Assembly: GCA_014841595.1 (NCBI GenBank)
Contig: JACYUE010000001.1
Span: 1,848,996-1,912,995 of the forward strand
DNA: 64,000 bases
Direction: 5' to 3'
Origin: Oxalobacteraceae sp. CFBP 8761
GTDB taxonomy: Bacteria; Pseudomonadota; Gammaproteobacteria; Burkholderiales; Burkholderiaceae_D
Numbering within the stretch: position 1 is the first letter of the stretch; every line of letters starts with the position of its first letter. The position numbers were made by a program, and so were the translations under genes. This document shows positions 44,004-52,975 of this stretch, one piece after another. The notes beneath the pieces were generated by a model. It searched no databases, had not been told where the DNA came from, and saw only the letters and a list, made by a program, of their open reading frames with translations.

Positions 44004-45144
44004 CGTCAACCTGCTGGCGGCGGCTTTCGCGCTGACTGCCGTCTCGTACGGGCTCGCGCGCTTTGCCTTCGGGCTGCTGCTGCCGCAGATACGCACTGAG
44101 CTATCCCTCGATATCGGCACCACGGGCTGGATCGGCAGCAGCGCGTTCGTCGCGTATTGCATTGGCGTGTGCATCACCGCCGCGTTGAACCGTGTGTGCT
44201 CGCCACGGGCGCTTGCCTTTGCCGCGGGATTGGCGTCGACCATTGGCATGGTCATCATCACGTTGTCTGCGAGCGGGATAGTCCTGGGACTGGGTGTCGC
44301 GCTGGCAGGCCTGAGTACCGGCCTGACCTCGCCGCCACTGGCGACGGCGGTGTCATTGCAATTTGACGATGCACACCGGCCGAAGGCCAATGCCATCATC
44401 AATGCGGGCACCGCAGCGGGCATCGTGTTGTCAGGCCTGGCGAGCCTGCTCGCATTCGGTGGCTGGCGCGAACTGTATATCCTTTTTGCGGCGATCAGCT
44501 GCGCAGTCGCGGTGTGGGTGTTGTATGCCGTGCCAACGGGGCACGAACGCACCGCGAGCGAGCCCATTTCATTTGCCATCTTCAAGCGCCCCGGCATGCT
44601 GGCGCTCTGCACGGGCAGCTTTTTGATGGGCTTGTCGAGTACTGCAATCTGGACATTCGGCGGCAGCCTGTTGCGGGACGAATTCAACTTCACGCAAACC
44701 GATATCGCCTGGGTCTGGGTGGCGCTTGGTCTGGCTGGCGTAACTGGCGCGATGACGGGCGTCTTCGTGCAGCGGTTCGGCCTCGTGCGGGTTCATTGGG
44801 TTTCCCTGGCCGGCATGGCGGCGGGGATGATTGGCCTGTCCTTCACGTCGGTCTCGGTGGCATTCGCTTTCATCAGCGTCGCGCTGTTCGGCGCTTCATA
44901 TATCACGTTGTCCGGCGCGTTTCTGATCCAGGGCATCCGGCTGCTTCCGGATCGGCCCGATCTGGGACTGGGTATCCCGTTTCTGATTCTCGCCGCAGGC
45001 CAGAGCGCGGGATCGCCATTGTTTGGCGCATTGTTGACCGGTTGGGGCGTGGGCATTGCGTTGCCTGTCTTTGCAGGGGCGGCTTTGCTGTCGGGTTGTA
45101 TTCGTCCATGGCACTCTGCGGATAACGCCTTTGTTGCGCCTTGA
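43978..45144 (+). CDS. MFS transporter
   Basis: A 388-residue major facilitator with about 12 predicted membrane helices (for example LLAAAFALTAVSYGLARFAF, AFVAYCIGVCITAAL, FISVALFGASYITLSGAFLI). The type resembles the YbfB/CynX-like group of MFS carriers; the substrate cannot be told. It overlaps the TetR gene by 26 bases in a different frame and should be cotranscribed and repressed by it. An internal GTG at 43993 is an alternative start. Confidence 0.87.
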   Translation: MLASTVKHNVNLLAAAFALTAVSYGLARFAFGLLLPQIRTELSLDIGTTGWIGSSAFVAYCIGVCITAALNRVCSPRALAFAAGLASTIGMVIITLSASGIVLGLGVALAGLSTGLTSPPLATAVSLQFDDAHRPKANAIINAGTAAGIVLSGLASLLAFGGWRELYILFAAISCAVAVWVLYAVPTGHERTASEPISFAIFKRPGMLALCTGSFLMGLSSTAIWTFGGSLLRDEFNFTQTDIAWVWVALGLAGVTGAMTGVFVQRFGLVRVHWVSLAGMAAGMIGLSFTSVSVAFAFISVALFGASYITLSGAFLIQGIRLLPDRPDLGLGIPFLILAAGQSAGSPLFGALLTGWGVGIALPVFAGAALLSGCIRPWHSADNAFVAP

Positions 45145-45199
45145 CGTTCATTCCAAAACCAGGCGTGTGCCGATTCTGCGCGTTGCCCATGCCGGGAGG

Positions 45200-46573
45200 C
45201 TATTCCAGCGAGACGCCCAGCTGCTTGATCAGCCCGTCGCGGTCTTGCTCCAGCGCCACCAGCACGGTCTCGTTCTCGAACAAAAAACGATAGCGTGCCT
45301 GCTTGCCGTTTCCTTCGCTGCTGCGTGCCAGCACGTCGACGTTGCGTAATGGCCCGTAATCACGGAACTCGGTGGCAATCTGCGTGACCCATCGCTGATT
45401 GAATCGGCCGCGTTCGCTTTCGGACAGGCCTGCGGGAATCTGTCCTGCAGCCAGCTCGCCAATCACCTTGCGCGCGCCGGCGGTGTCGGCAGGCGCGCGG
45501 TCTGCAATGGCCGGCGGGCGCGGATCAGCCAGTGCGGGCACGTAGTGCGCGGCGATCATGTCCGCGATCTTGCCCTGGCGTGCAGCAGCCGAATTGGCCA
45601 GTACCACCACCGTGAGGCGTTCATCGGGGTAGCGCGCGAGGGCTGCCTTGAAGCCTTGCCAGACGCCGCCATGCTGGACAACACGGTGGCCCTGCTGGCG
45701 GCCCACGTACCAACCCAGGCCGTAGGGAGCACTGCTGCCGTCATTCAGGCGCGCCGGCGTCCAGCTGGCGGCCTTGGCATGGGCATCGAGAACGGCATCG
45801 CCGTCGAGCGCCATGCTCCAGCGCGCCAGGTCGCGGGCGCTCAGCTGGATCGTGCCGTCGGCAGTGCGGTTCTGACTGGGCGCCACCCAGCGCTGATTCT
45901 GCAGTTTGCCGTCGATCCGCTCGTAGCCCGCGGCGCGGCCCGGTACGATGTCCGATTCGCTGATCACGCCCGCGGTCGTCATGCCAAGCGGCGCAAAGAT
46001 GCGTTCTTCAAGCTGGTCGCCGAAATATTTACCGCCAACCCGGTTGCAAATGAAGCCGAGCAGGTGGTAGCCGGCATTGCTATAGGCAAAGCGCTCTCCG
46101 GGGGCAGATAACAGGGGCAAGGACGCCTCCAGTGCGATCAGTTCATCATCGCTGTAATCCTTGCGCAGGTCGATTTTCGTGTAGGGGTCGCCGAGGCCGG
46201 ACGTGTGCGTGAGCAGGTGGCGAATCGTGATGCCCTTCCAGGCGATCGGCGTGTTGTCCAGGTAGCGCGAGATCGGGTCGTCGAGTGTCAGCTTGCCGTC
46301 TTTCTCGAGCAGCAGCACCAATGCAGCCGTGAACGTCTTGCCGGTCGACGCGGACTGGAAAACGGTGTCCGGCGTGACCGGCACGCGGTGCTCCACGTTG
46401 GCCAGGCCATAGCCCCGTTCACGCACGATCTTGCCGTCCTTGACCACGACCACCGCCAGACCCGGTACCTGACGTGCCAGCATCATGCGTTCAATGGCAG
46501 CGTCAAGGGCGTCGGCATGGGCTGTACCCGCCGAGAACGCGGCCAGCAGGACGACTGAAATCGATATGCGCAT
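45200..46573 (-). CDS. Serine hydrolase, class C beta-lactamase/PBP-like
   Basis: A 457-residue exported serine hydrolase. After the signal peptide (MRISISVVLLAAFSAGTAHA) comes the beta-lactamase fold with SxxK S76-T-G-K79, YxN Y164-S-N166 and H-G-G at 301-303. The C-terminal 110 residues form an extra domain (about 350-457). Such proteins include esterases, D-peptidases and beta-lactamase-like enzymes; resistance activity cannot be claimed from sequence. ATG 46573 is supported by AGAGGTG upstream; the frame is open 33 codons further but without signal-peptide character. Confidence 0.88.
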   Translation of the reverse strand: MRISISVVLLAAFSAGTAHADALDAAIERMMLARQVPGLAVVVVKDGKIVRERGYGLANVEHRVPVTPDTVFQSASTGKTFTAALVLLLEKDGKLTLDDPISRYLDNTPIAWKGITIRHLLTHTSGLGDPYTKIDLRKDYSDDELIALEASLPLLSAPGERFAYSNAGYHLLGFICNRVGGKYFGDQLEERIFAPLGMTTAGVISESDIVPGRAAGYERIDGKLQNQRWVAPSQNRTADGTIQLSARDLARWSMALDGDAVLDAHAKAASWTPARLNDGSSAPYGLGWYVGRQQGHRVVQHGGVWQGFKAALARYPDERLTVVVLANSAAARQGKIADMIAAHYVPALADPRPPAIADRAPADTAGARKVIGELAAGQIPAGLSESERGRFNQRWVTQIATEFRDYGPLRNVDVLARSSEGNGKQARYRFLFENETVLVALEQDRDGLIKQLGVSLE

Positions 46574-46752
46574 TGTGCATTCACCTCTTTGAGTGGAAAC
46601 AGCGGGCATTACAAACGGCTTGGAATGGTACCAATGGGCCGCCTTTTGAAGATGGCATAATACGGGATGCACGTGCTGGACTGCAGACCTTATTCGCGGA
46701 TAGACCCAGCCTGAATATTCATGACGGGCTGCAGAAAATTAAACGGAGCAAT

Positions 46753-46977
46753 ATGCAAGACGTTTCCTGGTATTGGATTGCTTCAGCTGGCCTGATTGGC
46801 ATGACCGCACTCTATCTCGCTTTCCGCCTTTCCAATCAGCGATGGCCGCGAGTAATGGCCGCGACAGCGGCTGGTGTAGTCGTTTGTGTTTATGCCGGCG
46901 ACGTCAGCGCACTTCGGGCTATTTTGCTGTCTGGTGCCATTTTGACGATCTGCAGTGCGACAGCCCAGCGCAAATAG
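46753..46977 (+). CDS. Small two-helix membrane protein, unknown
   Basis: A 74-residue protein predicted to span the inner membrane two or three times (WYWIASAGLIGMTALYLAF; MAATAAGVVVCVYAGDV; AILLSGAILTICSA). GGAG lies 6 bases before the ATG, which supports expression. I do not recognise a family. It is divergent from the serine hydrolase gene (180-base gap) and convergent with the glyoxalase-fold gene. Confidence 0.6.
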   Translation: MQDVSWYWIASAGLIGMTALYLAFRLSNQRWPRVMAATAAGVVVCVYAGDVSALRAILLSGAILTICSATAQRK

Positions 46978-47040
46978 CCGTGCCGCTCCCTGAACATGGC
47001 GTGACATGATCAGGCGATGTCGGCCATGACTATCGGCTAT
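46974..47040. repeat. Nested inverted repeats between convergent genes
   Basis: Outer arms ATAGCCG (46974-46980) and CGGCTAT (47034-47040) enclose inner arms CATGGC (46995-47000) and GCCATG (47023-47028). The outer left arm contains the stop codon of the 74-aa gene. Possible RNA structure ending both transcripts; no T run. Confidence 0.4.
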
Positions 47041-47058
47041 GCCCAGCTCAAGCCTTTT

Positions 47059-47574
47059 TCAGGGCAAAGCATTCGTGCCTTGACCCGGAGATTCAGGTTG
47101 ATTTGCAGCTTGAATGTTCAACAGAGGCTGCGTCAGTTCGATCAGATTGCCCCATGGATCGCTGAAAAAAGCGAAACGCAGCGCCAGTCCGGGTGCGTCG
47201 CGCGGTTCGCTGACAATCCTCACATCACGACGTCTCAGTTCACCGATCGCGGCATCGACATCCTCGACGCGCAGGCACAGATGGTGCCATCCGGCGACCG
47301 CATGGGTATCGATCAGCTGGTCGTACCCGGGACGCGGCGCGCAGCCGGGCCCTGCAATCAACTCGATGCGAAAACCGTCGTCAGCAGCAGGAGCAAGAAA
47401 AGCCAGTGTCTTTTCACCCAGTGCCATGGTGCGCATCAGGCGGAAATCGAGCGTGCCGGTGTACCAGGCTGCAGCGGCTTCAAAGTCCGGCACGCGCAGT
47501 CCGACATGGTCGCCTCGCCATGAGGTAAACGGGCTCGTTGGATTGGTCGACGTGACGTCGTTGGATGCTGGCAT
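47059..47574 (-). CDS. Glyoxalase/VOC family protein
   Basis: A 171-residue vicinal-oxygen-chelate protein with two beta-alpha-beta-beta-beta modules. Candidate metal ligands are H23 (WRGDHVGLRV), Glu in FRIELIAG, His in GWHHLCLRV and Glu in GNLIELTQP, a complete HEHE set. Members are lyases, isomerases or dioxygenases; the substrate is unknown. It is divergent from the LysR gene across 182 bases, so that regulator may control it. Confidence 0.87.
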   Translation of the reverse strand: MPASNDVTSTNPTSPFTSWRGDHVGLRVPDFEAAAAWYTGTLDFRLMRTMALGEKTLAFLAPAADDGFRIELIAGPGCAPRPGYDQLIDTHAVAGWHHLCLRVEDVDAAIGELRRRDVRIVSEPRDAPGLALRFAFFSDPWGNLIELTQPLLNIQAANQPESPGQGTNALP

Positions 47575-47756
47575 GGCGTTCTTTCAAAAGGGTCGCAAAC
47601 GAATCAGCCAGAAGAACGGCGCTATTTGTGCGTTCTCTCCAGCGATCACTGGGCGCCTGGATACGCCGCCTGTCGAGCGGTCGGATCCGGCGCAACCCAG
47701 TGTAGAAGAGGCCAGCCAGTTTGATAAGACGGCGGTTTCAGAATAGACTGATCGCC

Positions 47757-48674
47757 ATGAAGAACAATCGCGAGCCATCCCTGGACGATCTTGCCGTATT
47801 TATTGCGGTGTGCGATGCGAAGGGATTCCGCGCCGCCGCCAAACGGCTGGGACTGGCCCCGTCGAATGTCAGCGACACCATCACGCGTCTGGAAAAGCAG
47901 CTTGGCTTGCCCCTCCTGACCCGAAACACGCGCAGCGTGACGCCAACCGAAGCAGGGCGCGAGCTGGAAGCCCGCTTGGGCCCCTTGTTATCCCAGACGC
48001 GCGCTGCCCTGCAAGAGCTCAGCGCCGCGTCGACGTCAGTGAGCGGATTGCTGAAACTGAATGTGGCCGGTTCGGTCATGGTCGATATCCTGCCGCCGTT
48101 GATCGACCGCTTTCTAGCCGCGCACCCTGCAGTGCGCGTGGAGCTGGTCGTGGACGACCGGCTGACGGATACGATTGCCCAGGGTTGTGCTGCCGGCATC
48201 CGCTATCCCGAACATCTTGCGAAGGACATGATTGCGGTGCCCATCGGGCCGCGCTACCAGGAGCTGGCGCTGGCCGCGGCGCCAGCGTATCTGCGGGCGC
48301 ATGGCCACCCCGGGCATCCCCGCGACGTCATGGGACACCAGTGCGTGCGCCTGCGTTTTGCCAGCGGCGCGCTCACTGCCTGGGACTTCGAGCGCGATGG
48401 CGAAAAAATCACCGTCGATCCTGCGAGCCGATTGATCATCGGCGTCGATGCAGCTGCTGCCGCTATCGAACTGGCGCGTGCCGGGCATGGATTGATCTGC
48501 ACTTTCAGGAACTGGCTCGATCCGTATTTCGAGAACGGCAGTCTCGAACCTGTCCTGACAACGTGGTGGCAACGATTCGATGGCCCCAAGCTGTATTTCC
48601 CGAGCCGACGCATGCCGGCGCCGTTGCGCGCCTTCATCGACCTGGTCGCAGCATCGCCGGTGTCCGAGGGTTGA
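47757..48674 (+). CDS. LysR family transcriptional regulator
   Basis: A 305-residue regulator. The N-terminal winged helix is typical (LDDLAVFIAVCDAKGFRAAAKRLGLAPSNVSDTITRLEKQLG), and the periplasmic-binding-like effector domain (about 90-300) ends before residue 305. ATG 47757 gives MKNNREPSLDDLAVF, the expected start; the frame is open 12 codons upstream. Its neighbour in divergent orientation is the glyoxalase-fold gene, the usual arrangement for a LysR target. The effector is unknown. Confidence 0.92.
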   Translation: MKNNREPSLDDLAVFIAVCDAKGFRAAAKRLGLAPSNVSDTITRLEKQLGLPLLTRNTRSVTPTEAGRELEARLGPLLSQTRAALQELSAASTSVSGLLKLNVAGSVMVDILPPLIDRFLAAHPAVRVELVVDDRLTDTIAQGCAAGIRYPEHLAKDMIAVPIGPRYQELALAAAPAYLRAHGHPGHPRDVMGHQCVRLRFASGALTAWDFERDGEKITVDPASRLIIGVDAAAAAIELARAGHGLICTFRNWLDPYFENGSLEPVLTTWWQRFDGPKLYFPSRRMPAPLRAFIDLVAASPVSEG

Positions 48675-48687
48675 CGGTGCCGGGCCT

Positions 48688-49884
48688 TCAGCGCCCCAGC
48701 TGCCGCGCCAGCCGCGCCACCGCTTCCTCGATCCGCTCATATTTCGTCGCATACGAAAAGCGCACATGCTGCGCAGGAGCCGCTACACCAAAATCGTCCC
48801 CCGGCACGATCGCCACGTGCGCGTCATTGAGCAGCGCCATGCTCAGCGCCGCACTGTCGCCGCGCAGCGGATGGTCGAGCGCGCTGATGTCGGCGTACAC
48901 ATAGAACGCACCGTCGGGCATCACCGGCACCCCGAACCCAAGCTCGCGCAAGGCGGGCACCAGATAGTCGCGGCGGCGCTGGAATTCCTGGCGGCGTGCT
49001 TCGAAGATCGCCAGCGCTTCGGGCTGGAAGCAGGCCAGCGCCGCATGCTGGGCGATCGTCGGCGCGCAGATGAACAGGTTCTGGGCCAGCTTTTCGAACA
49101 CGGGCACCAGGCTGTCGGGCACCACGAGCCAGCCAAGGCGCCAGCCGGTCATGTTGAAGTATTTCGAGAAGCTGTTCACGGTGATGACATCCGGGTCCAG
49201 CGCCAGCGCGCTGACCGGCACGTGGTCGTACGACAGACCCTGGTAAATCTCGTCGACGATGGCAAAGCCGCCCCGTGTGCGCACGGCAGCGAGCATGTCG
49301 CGCAGCTGCGCCGGTGTCATCGACGTGCCCGTGGGGTTGGAGGGCGAGGCCACCAGCACGCCGCGCGTGCGCGCCGTCCAGCGCTCGTGCACATGGTGCG
49401 CGCCGAGCTGGTAGCGGTCCTCGAACGAGGAGGGCACCAGGATCGGCGTGCCGCCGAAGCTGGTCACAAAATGGCGGTTGCACGGGTACGAGGGATCGGG
49501 CATCAGGACCTCGTCGCCCTGGCCGACCAGCGCGGCGCAGGCCAGCAGCAGGCCGGCCGAGGCGCCAGCGGTGATGACGATGCGGCGTGGATCGATGGTC
49601 AGGCCCTGTGTGGCCGCGTAGTGGCCCGAGATGGCGGTGCGCAGCTCGGGCAGGCCGAGCGACTCGGTGTATTGGGTGACGCCGCCGCGGATCGCGGCCA
49701 CGGCCGCATCGGCGACGATGTCGGGCGCCGTGAAATCGGGCTCGCCGACGCTCATGCTGATGATGTCGTGGCCCGCGCGCCGCAGCAGCGCGGCGGCCTT
49801 GACCATCTCCATGACGCGAAACGGTTCGATGGCGTGCACGCGCTGTGCGACCTGCAGATTGGTGTCGAGGGAATTGGAAGACAT
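48688..49884 (-). CDS. Class I/II PLP-dependent aminotransferase
   Basis: A 398-residue fold-type I aminotransferase of the aspartate/aromatic family. The PLP lysine is K241 in NSFSKYFNMTGWRLGW, with N183 (SPSNPTG) and D211 (IVDEIYQGL) as the usual cofactor contacts and GEPDF near the N-terminus for the substrate. The C-terminal arginine region is VRFSYATKYERIEEA. The amino acid substrate is not determinable. ATG 49884 is preferred over the upstream one at 49917. It follows the peptide transporter gene by 45 bases on the same strand; cotranscription would link peptide uptake to amino acid use. Confidence 0.92.
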   Translation of the reverse strand: MSSNSLDTNLQVAQRVHAIEPFRVMEMVKAAALLRRAGHDIISMSVGEPDFTAPDIVADAAVAAIRGGVTQYTESLGLPELRTAISGHYAATQGLTIDPRRIVITAGASAGLLLACAALVGQGDEVLMPDPSYPCNRHFVTSFGGTPILVPSSFEDRYQLGAHHVHERWTARTRGVLVASPSNPTGTSMTPAQLRDMLAAVRTRGGFAIVDEIYQGLSYDHVPVSALALDPDVITVNSFSKYFNMTGWRLGWLVVPDSLVPVFEKLAQNLFICAPTIAQHAALACFQPEALAIFEARRQEFQRRRDYLVPALRELGFGVPVMPDGAFYVYADISALDHPLRGDSAALSMALLNDAHVAIVPGDDFGVAAPAQHVRFSYATKYERIEEAVARLARQLGR

Positions 49885-49929
49885 GATGGCCGGATCGGAA
49901 AAGAACAATCCGGCCATCTTACAAGAACG

Positions 49930-51432
49930 CTAGCGGTGCGTGTGGTGCTCAGCCGTCAGGCGGCGCATCAGTGGCAGTGCGGCCAGCGCGATCAGCGTGC
50001 AGGCGATGGCGGCCAGCCCCAGCTTGTTGAACAGGCTTGTGTAGATCGGCAGCGTTTGCAGCGGGTCGGTCATCCCTTGCGGCACGCTGGCCATCGTGGC
50101 CACCAGGCCGCCCAGGTATTGCGAAATGCCGACCGCAACGAAGTAGGCGCCCATCATGAAGCCGCCCATCCGTGCCGGCACGTAGCGCGCGATCATCGCC
50201 AGTCCGAGGCCGCTCACCAGCAGTTCGCCCAGCGAATACAGGCCGTAGCCCGCGATCATGATCCACGACGACGTCAGGCCGTTGACCGCGAAGGCGCCGG
50301 CGAAGCCGTATGTGAAGAAGCCCGCCGCGACGACGGCAAAGCCCAGCGCGAACTTGGCGGCGATCGACAGGTCGCGCCCGGCATTGCTGGCGCGCGTGTA
50401 AACCCAGGCCAGCACGGGGCTGAGCAGCATGATCCAGATGGCGTTGAGCGCCTGGAACTGCGCCGGCGACCAGGTGAACAGGTGGTTGCCGAACAGGCTG
50501 AAGTCCAGGTCGACATTCCGCAGCGCGAACAGTGACAGCGACGTCGACATCTGCTGGTAGAAGATGAAGAAGAACACCGTCTGCAGCGTCAGCACGAGCG
50601 CGGCGACGAGGCCCGAGCGTTCGCTGGTCTGGCTGGTACGGATCAGGTGGATGAAGATGCCCAGCACGACGAGGCCCGCCAGGTACACGAACAGGCGCGC
50701 GAGCCAGCCGTATTCGAGGATGAAGGCCGATGCAATCACCGCCAGAACGCCGCCGCCCAGCACCAGCGCGAGCTTGCCCCAGTTGAGCGGCAAGTTGTCC
50801 GGGGGCGAACCGATATGCCCGATCGTACGGCGCAACAGGCCCACGGTGATGAGGCCCACCCACAGACCCACGCTGCAGAATGCGAACGCCACGTGCCAGC
50901 CCAGTTCACCGGCGTAGTTGGCGTTGACGTAGTCCTTGATGGCCGGCGTGGCCAGCATCGAGACCGTGGAGCCGACATTGACGGCCATGTAGTAGATGGT
51001 GAAGGCGCTGTCGATCTTCGAGTCGTTGCCTTCGTAGATCTTGCGCACCAGGTTCGCGGTATTGGGCTTGAACAGGCCATTGCCGACGACGATCACGCCC
51101 AACGCCGAAAACGTCAGCCAGGTATTGGTCGTCGGGATGCCCATCAGCGCGTAGCCGAGCGACAGGATGATGGCGCCGATCACCATCGAGCGGCGCGTGC
51201 CGAGCACCTTGTCGCCGATCCAGCCGCCGATCGCCGGTGCGACGTAGATCAGTGCGGCGGCTGCACCCCATACGAGCGTCGCGCGGGTGTCGTCGAATCC
51301 CAGGCGCTGCACCATGAAGTAGACGATCAGCGCCTGCATGCCGTAGTAGCCGAAGCGCTCCCACAACTCGATCAGCGCGATCGTGGCGAATGAGCGGGTC
51401 TGGCTGACCGGGCGCCCGAGTGTCGTGTCCAT
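49930..51432 (-). CDS. POT family di/tripeptide:proton symporter
   Basis: A 500-residue proton-coupled oligopeptide transporter with about 14 membrane helices. The helix 1 motif ELWERFGYYGMQALIVYFM carries the family ExxER signature, and GGWIGDKVLGTRRSMVIGAI is the MFS-type loop. FYYMAVNVGS-type (TIYYMAVNVGSTVS) and SLGELLVSGLGLAMI are further family segments. It lies in the inner membrane and imports small peptides. ATG 51432 gives MDTTLGRPVSQTRSF. The gene leads an operon with the aminotransferase downstream. Confidence 0.93.
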   Translation of the reverse strand: MDTTLGRPVSQTRSFATIALIELWERFGYYGMQALIVYFMVQRLGFDDTRATLVWGAAAALIYVAPAIGGWIGDKVLGTRRSMVIGAIILSLGYALMGIPTTNTWLTFSALGVIVVGNGLFKPNTANLVRKIYEGNDSKIDSAFTIYYMAVNVGSTVSMLATPAIKDYVNANYAGELGWHVAFAFCSVGLWVGLITVGLLRRTIGHIGSPPDNLPLNWGKLALVLGGGVLAVIASAFILEYGWLARLFVYLAGLVVLGIFIHLIRTSQTSERSGLVAALVLTLQTVFFFIFYQQMSTSLSLFALRNVDLDFSLFGNHLFTWSPAQFQALNAIWIMLLSPVLAWVYTRASNAGRDLSIAAKFALGFAVVAAGFFTYGFAGAFAVNGLTSSWIMIAGYGLYSLGELLVSGLGLAMIARYVPARMGGFMMGAYFVAVGISQYLGGLVATMASVPQGMTDPLQTLPIYTSLFNKLGLAAIACTLIALAALPLMRRLTAEHHTHR

Positions 51433-51635
51433 ACAAATCCTCTGCGACTGCGCCCCGGTCAGGCCGGCGCGCAAAATCCGACGATTCTATGCGATTTGGG
51501 TGAAAGACGCATCGTCGGGGCACTGCGCGGTGCTTACAGTTTCACGACAGTCGACGGACAATAAACCCGCAAGCGAGCGCCGGTGATTGCCTAGAATCGC
51601 GCACTGACAACATCCACAAGATCCGAAAGACTCGC

Positions 51636-52868
51636 ATGATTGACCACACCAGGCCCATGGCCGTCCGCATCGCCTGCGCATTGCTGCTCGGCGCCTTCGT
51701 CACCGCTTGCGGCGGCTCGGACAACCCGGCGCTGCCGCTCCCGCCACCAGTGGCCGTCACGCCGGTCGCAACAAAGCTCGAACTGCTGTCGTCGACCGCG
51801 CGCGCGATGGACACGGTCGTGTTCCGGGGCGACAGCGCCTACCTGTCGCTGGCCAACAGCGCGACCGAAGGCTCGGCCGTCCTGCGCACCGCGCTGCCCC
51901 TGACTGCCGCCTCGAACTGGCGCCCGGTGGCGCTGGGCGCATGCGCCATGGCGCCCATTGGCGACTTCATCGGGCGTTCGCCGAAGATCAAGCTGGTAGG
52001 GCATGACGTGTGGCTGATGCAGCCGTGGGCAGATACGCCCGAGACCAGCAACGAACACTCGACCTGCACATTGGGTCCAACAGCTGCCAGCTTCGCGCCG
52101 CGCGACCAGGATCTGCGCACCTGCAACGACTACTTCTGCGAAACGCTGTCCATGCAGGACCTGAAACTGGCCGGCAACCGGCTGTACAGCAACGCGGGCG
52201 GCGGCAACAACCTGCTCACGTCAAGCGACGGTGGCACGACCTGGCAGGTGATCCGGGGCTCGAAGGATTCGCAGATGTGCTACGCGACCAAGTTCCACGT
52301 GCTGGGCGACCGCGTGCTGGTCGGCGGCGAATGCCCGCTCGACATGGCCTTCGTCGAGGCCTATCGCCTCACCGCAGACGGCGGCGCGCTGGCCGGCGAC
52401 GCCAAGCTGCCACTGACCTTGCCCGAGCTGGAAAACCGCAATGTCCAGTTCATCGAATCGGTGCCGGGCACCGAGATCGTCTACGTCGGTGTCGAAGGCG
52501 GCCTGCTGCGCAGCCTCGATGATGGCCGCAGCTTCCGGTTCGTACTGCGCGAGCCGCTGACGAGCGCCAAAAGCTATCCGTACATCGGCGCCTTCCTGCC
52601 GCTGCGCGACAAGCCGGGTACGCTGGTCATCGGCGGCTTCGACAAACTGCATGGCCGACCTTATCTGGCGTGGTCGGAGGACAGCGGCAACTCGTGGAAG
52701 GACATCTCGGCGCTGGTGCCGGGCTTCGACAAGAAGACCGACGACGAATTCTCGACGCCGTCGGTGTCGGCGCTGAGCCAGGATCCGGAAGGCCGCATCA
52801 TCGTCGTGACCAACGAGCGCGCCGATGGCCAGGGCCGCCTGATGCTGCTGACGCTCGGTACCCGCTAG
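51636..52868 (+). CDS. Lipoprotein with Asp-box (BNR-like) repeats
   Basis: A 410-residue protein with a lipoprotein signal ending LLLGAFVTAC-GGS (lipobox Cys at about 25), so it should be membrane-anchored. A Pro-rich stretch follows and then a propeller-like domain with Asp-box motifs SSDGGTTWQV, SLDDGRSFRF and SEDSGNSWKD, found in sialidases and photosynthesis/stress proteins such as YCF48-like. Cysteines in the middle (CTLGP, RTCNDYFCE, MCYATKF, GECPLD) may form disulfides. No catalytic set is evident, so a binding or structural role is as likely as enzymatic. The GH31 gene lies 107 bases downstream. Confidence 0.75.
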   Translation: MIDHTRPMAVRIACALLLGAFVTACGGSDNPALPLPPPVAVTPVATKLELLSSTARAMDTVVFRGDSAYLSLANSATEGSAVLRTALPLTAASNWRPVALGACAMAPIGDFIGRSPKIKLVGHDVWLMQPWADTPETSNEHSTCTLGPTAASFAPRDQDLRTCNDYFCETLSMQDLKLAGNRLYSNAGGGNNLLTSSDGGTTWQVIRGSKDSQMCYATKFHVLGDRVLVGGECPLDMAFVEAYRLTADGGALAGDAKLPLTLPELENRNVQFIESVPGTEIVYVGVEGGLLRSLDDGRSFRFVLREPLTSAKSYPYIGAFLPLRDKPGTLVIGGFDKLHGRPYLAWSEDSGNSWKDISALVPGFDKKTDDEFSTPSVSALSQDPEGRIIVVTNERADGQGRLMLLTLGTR

Positions 52869-52975
52869 TGGGCGACCGGTCTTCAGGTTTCATGTAGGGC
52901 AAGGCTGTTGGTGGCGGCCGAATTCTGTCATGCTTCGGCTGCAGCCGCACAACCTGACATAACGACAACCACGCC

